From: Gemmatimonadota bacterium
GTDB lineage: Bacteria > Orphanbacterota > Orphanbacteria > Orphanbacterales > Orphanbacteraceae
Length of the DNA: 7,470 nt
Direction of reading: 5' to 3'
Assembly: GCA_013002425.1 (NCBI GenBank)
Contig: JABDJQ010000070.1
Span: 1 to 7,470 of the forward strand
Shown here: in pieces, positions 6,253 to 7,470 of the stretch
Layout: each line of letters opens with the position of its first letter
Position numbering within the stretch: position 1 is the first letter of the stretch
Position numbers and translations under genes: made by a program
Notes under the pieces: model-generated
Database searches by the model: none
Seen by the model: the letters and a program-made list of their open reading frames with translations, nothing else
Told to the model about the DNA's origin: nothing

Positions 6253-7470
6253 ATGCTCACCGTCATGTTTCGGACTGCCGCCAGAGCACTGGGGATCCGC
6301 CACGGGCGTGAGATCCTCACCCTTGCTGTCCCCACGATTCTCGCAATGCTCTCCCACACGCTCATGTGGGCCGTAGACAGCGCGTTTCTGGGGCACGTGT
6401 CCGCGCTCGCCCTCGGCGCGGCCGGGCTCGGCGGCATGATCACCTGGACCGTGTACTGCTTTTTCAACGGAGTCACGCGGGTCGCTTCGACATTCGTCTC
6501 GCAGGCCAACGGCCGGGGCGACGACGAAGCGGTCGCCGTATACACCTGGCAGGGCGTCTACATCGCGGTCGCGGCCGGCGCGATTCTGACGCTCGTCGGA
6601 TTTCGAAGCGACTGGATCCTCTCGCTCACGGGGAATTCGGCGGAAGTACAGGGCGCGGCCGCGAGCTACATGCAGATCCGCATGTACAGCGCCATCGCCA
6701 CACAGCTCACGATGACGCTCTCGGGTTTCTTTCAGGGTCGCAAGGACGTGAAGACGCCCATGTACGCCGGGATCGCGGCCAACGTTCTGAACGTCGTTCT
6801 CGACTATGTCATGATTTTCGGCGTGGCGGGATTTCCGGCGATGGGGATCGAAGGGGCCGCGCTCGCGACGACGATTGCGAACAGCGTAAACGCCGTGATT
6901 CTCGTCTGGTTCGCGTTCGTGCCGGCGGCGCTTCGCTCGCGATACCGGATTCATGTTCCGCGCGGGTTCGATCGCGCGCGCATGGGCCGCCTGATTCGCG
7001 TGGGCGCTCCGCTTTCGTTTGGGGAACTGATCGACATGATCAGCTTCTCGACCTTCACGGCGATCATCGGTCAGCGAGGAGAAGCCGCGCTTGCCGCGAG
7101 CCAGGTCACCGTACAGCTCATATCGTTCAGCTTCATGCCGATCTGGGGAATCACGACTGCGGCGACGGTGCTTGTCGGAAACGAGATCGGAAAGCGCGAT
7201 CACGATCGGGCCGAGCGCCTCGCGATCGAAACGTACCGGATCGCGTTTCTGTACTCGATCGCGATCGGGGGCGTGCTCGTCGCCGCCCGGGAGCCTCTCT
7301 TCTCGATCTTCACGAGGGACGCGTCGGTGCTCGCCTATGCCGCCGTGCTGGGCCTTCTCGCCGCGGTATTTCAGGTGTTCGACGGTCTTCGCATGATCGG
7401 GATCGGCGTACTGCAGGGCGCCGGCGACACCCGATTCCCGTCCATACTCGCGGGCGTCGTGCTTTTCGGC
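6253..7470 (+). CDS. MATE family multidrug/toxin efflux transporter, partial
   Basis: This frame is open for 406 codons from ATG at 6253 to the right edge, so roughly the last one or two helices of a usual 450-residue protein are missing. It is strongly hydrophobic, with about eleven segments visible. Transmembrane helix 1 contains 'AVDSAFLGH' with D42, the acidic residue often linked to cation coupling in MATE proteins. The end of the first half carries 'GFFQGRKDVKTP' (158-169), then 'NVLNVVLDYVMIFG' (177-190) and GIEGAALAT. The second MatE half begins near 244 with 'RLIRVGAPLSFGELIDM', and its GVLQGAGDTR (385-394) mirrors the first-half QGRKD motif. Such carriers export cationic drugs or metabolites across the inner membrane using H+ or Na+. 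The start is uncertain: ATG at 6253 and at 6265 are both in frame and neither has a clear Shine-Dalgarno. A TTG at 6229 follows an in-frame stop. The gene diverges from pepF. Confidence 0.92.
   Translation, partial: MLTVMFRTAARALGIRHGREILTLAVPTILAMLSHTLMWAVDSAFLGHVSALALGAAGLGGMITWTVYCFFNGVTRVASTFVSQANGRGDDEAVAVYTWQGVYIAVAAGAILTLVGFRSDWILSLTGNSAEVQGAAASYMQIRMYSAIATQLTMTLSGFFQGRKDVKTPMYAGIAANVLNVVLDYVMIFGVAGFPAMGIEGAALATTIANSVNAVILVWFAFVPAALRSRYRIHVPRGFDRARMGRLIRVGAPLSFGELIDMISFSTFTAIIGQRGEAALAASQVTVQLISFSFMPIWGITTAATVLVGNEIGKRDHDRAERLAIETYRIAFLYSIAIGGVLVAAREPLFSIFTRDASVLAYAAVLGLLAAVFQVFDGLRMIGIGVLQGAGDTRFPSILAGVVLFG

Noticed and set aside
6148..7203. An upstream extension of the pepF frame that would give a 951-residue protein.
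   Set aside because: The added part is antisense to the MATE transporter and is composed mostly of Arg, Asp, Glu, His and Gly. PepF proteins start close to the chosen ATG, which has its own ribosome site and promoter.
7190..7270. Repeated GCGATC/CGATCG words in the MATE gene, considered as a repeat or protein-binding array.
   Set aside because: They fall in frame as common Ala/Ile/Arg/Asp codons without regular spacing. Codon use and GC bias explain them.

Overview
The window looks like a stretch of chromosome from a GC-rich, probably Gram-negative bacterium. I judge GC at roughly 60% by eye and did not count it. The genes are densely packed, strongly GC-biased at third codon positions, and use both ATG and GTG starts. 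The Asp-box (BNR/sortilin-like) secreted protein at the left edge and the general style of the proteins fit uncultured FCB-type or neighbouring phyla (for example Eisenbacteria-like or Gemmatimonadota-like lineages). This placement is weak and rests on resemblance only.

Layout: five protein genes are visible. Four lie on the minus strand and read leftward from a divergent intergenic region at about 6148-6252. In transcription order they are: a cytosolic M3 oligoendopeptidase F (6147 to 4348); an M24B Xaa-Pro aminopeptidase with an apparent signal peptide (4351 to 3065); an extended SDR NAD-dependent epimerase/dehydratase (3060 to 1963); and a YtnP-like metallo-beta-lactamase-fold hydrolase (1881 to 988). 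The first three are very tightly packed (an ATGA overlap, then a 4-base gap), which argues for one transcript with translational coupling. The MBL gene follows after 81 bases and may belong to the same transcript. A fifth minus-strand gene, an exported Asp-box beta-propeller protein, begins at 862 and runs off the left edge; it probably has its own promoter near 944-952. On the plus strand, a MATE-family efflux transporter starts near 6253 and runs off the right edge.

Functionally, the two peptidases form a plausible peptide-degradation pair. PepF would cut oligopeptides in the cytoplasm and the M24B enzyme would remove N-terminal residues before proline, probably in the periplasm. The SDR and the MBL hydrolase have no obvious link to peptide turnover beyond position. 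No tRNA, rRNA, CRISPR array, transposase, long repeat or attachment site was seen. No stretch over 300 bases lacks a gene. Long open frames opposite the real genes are composition shadows. I did not find a convincing new biological system; the findings are modest leads.
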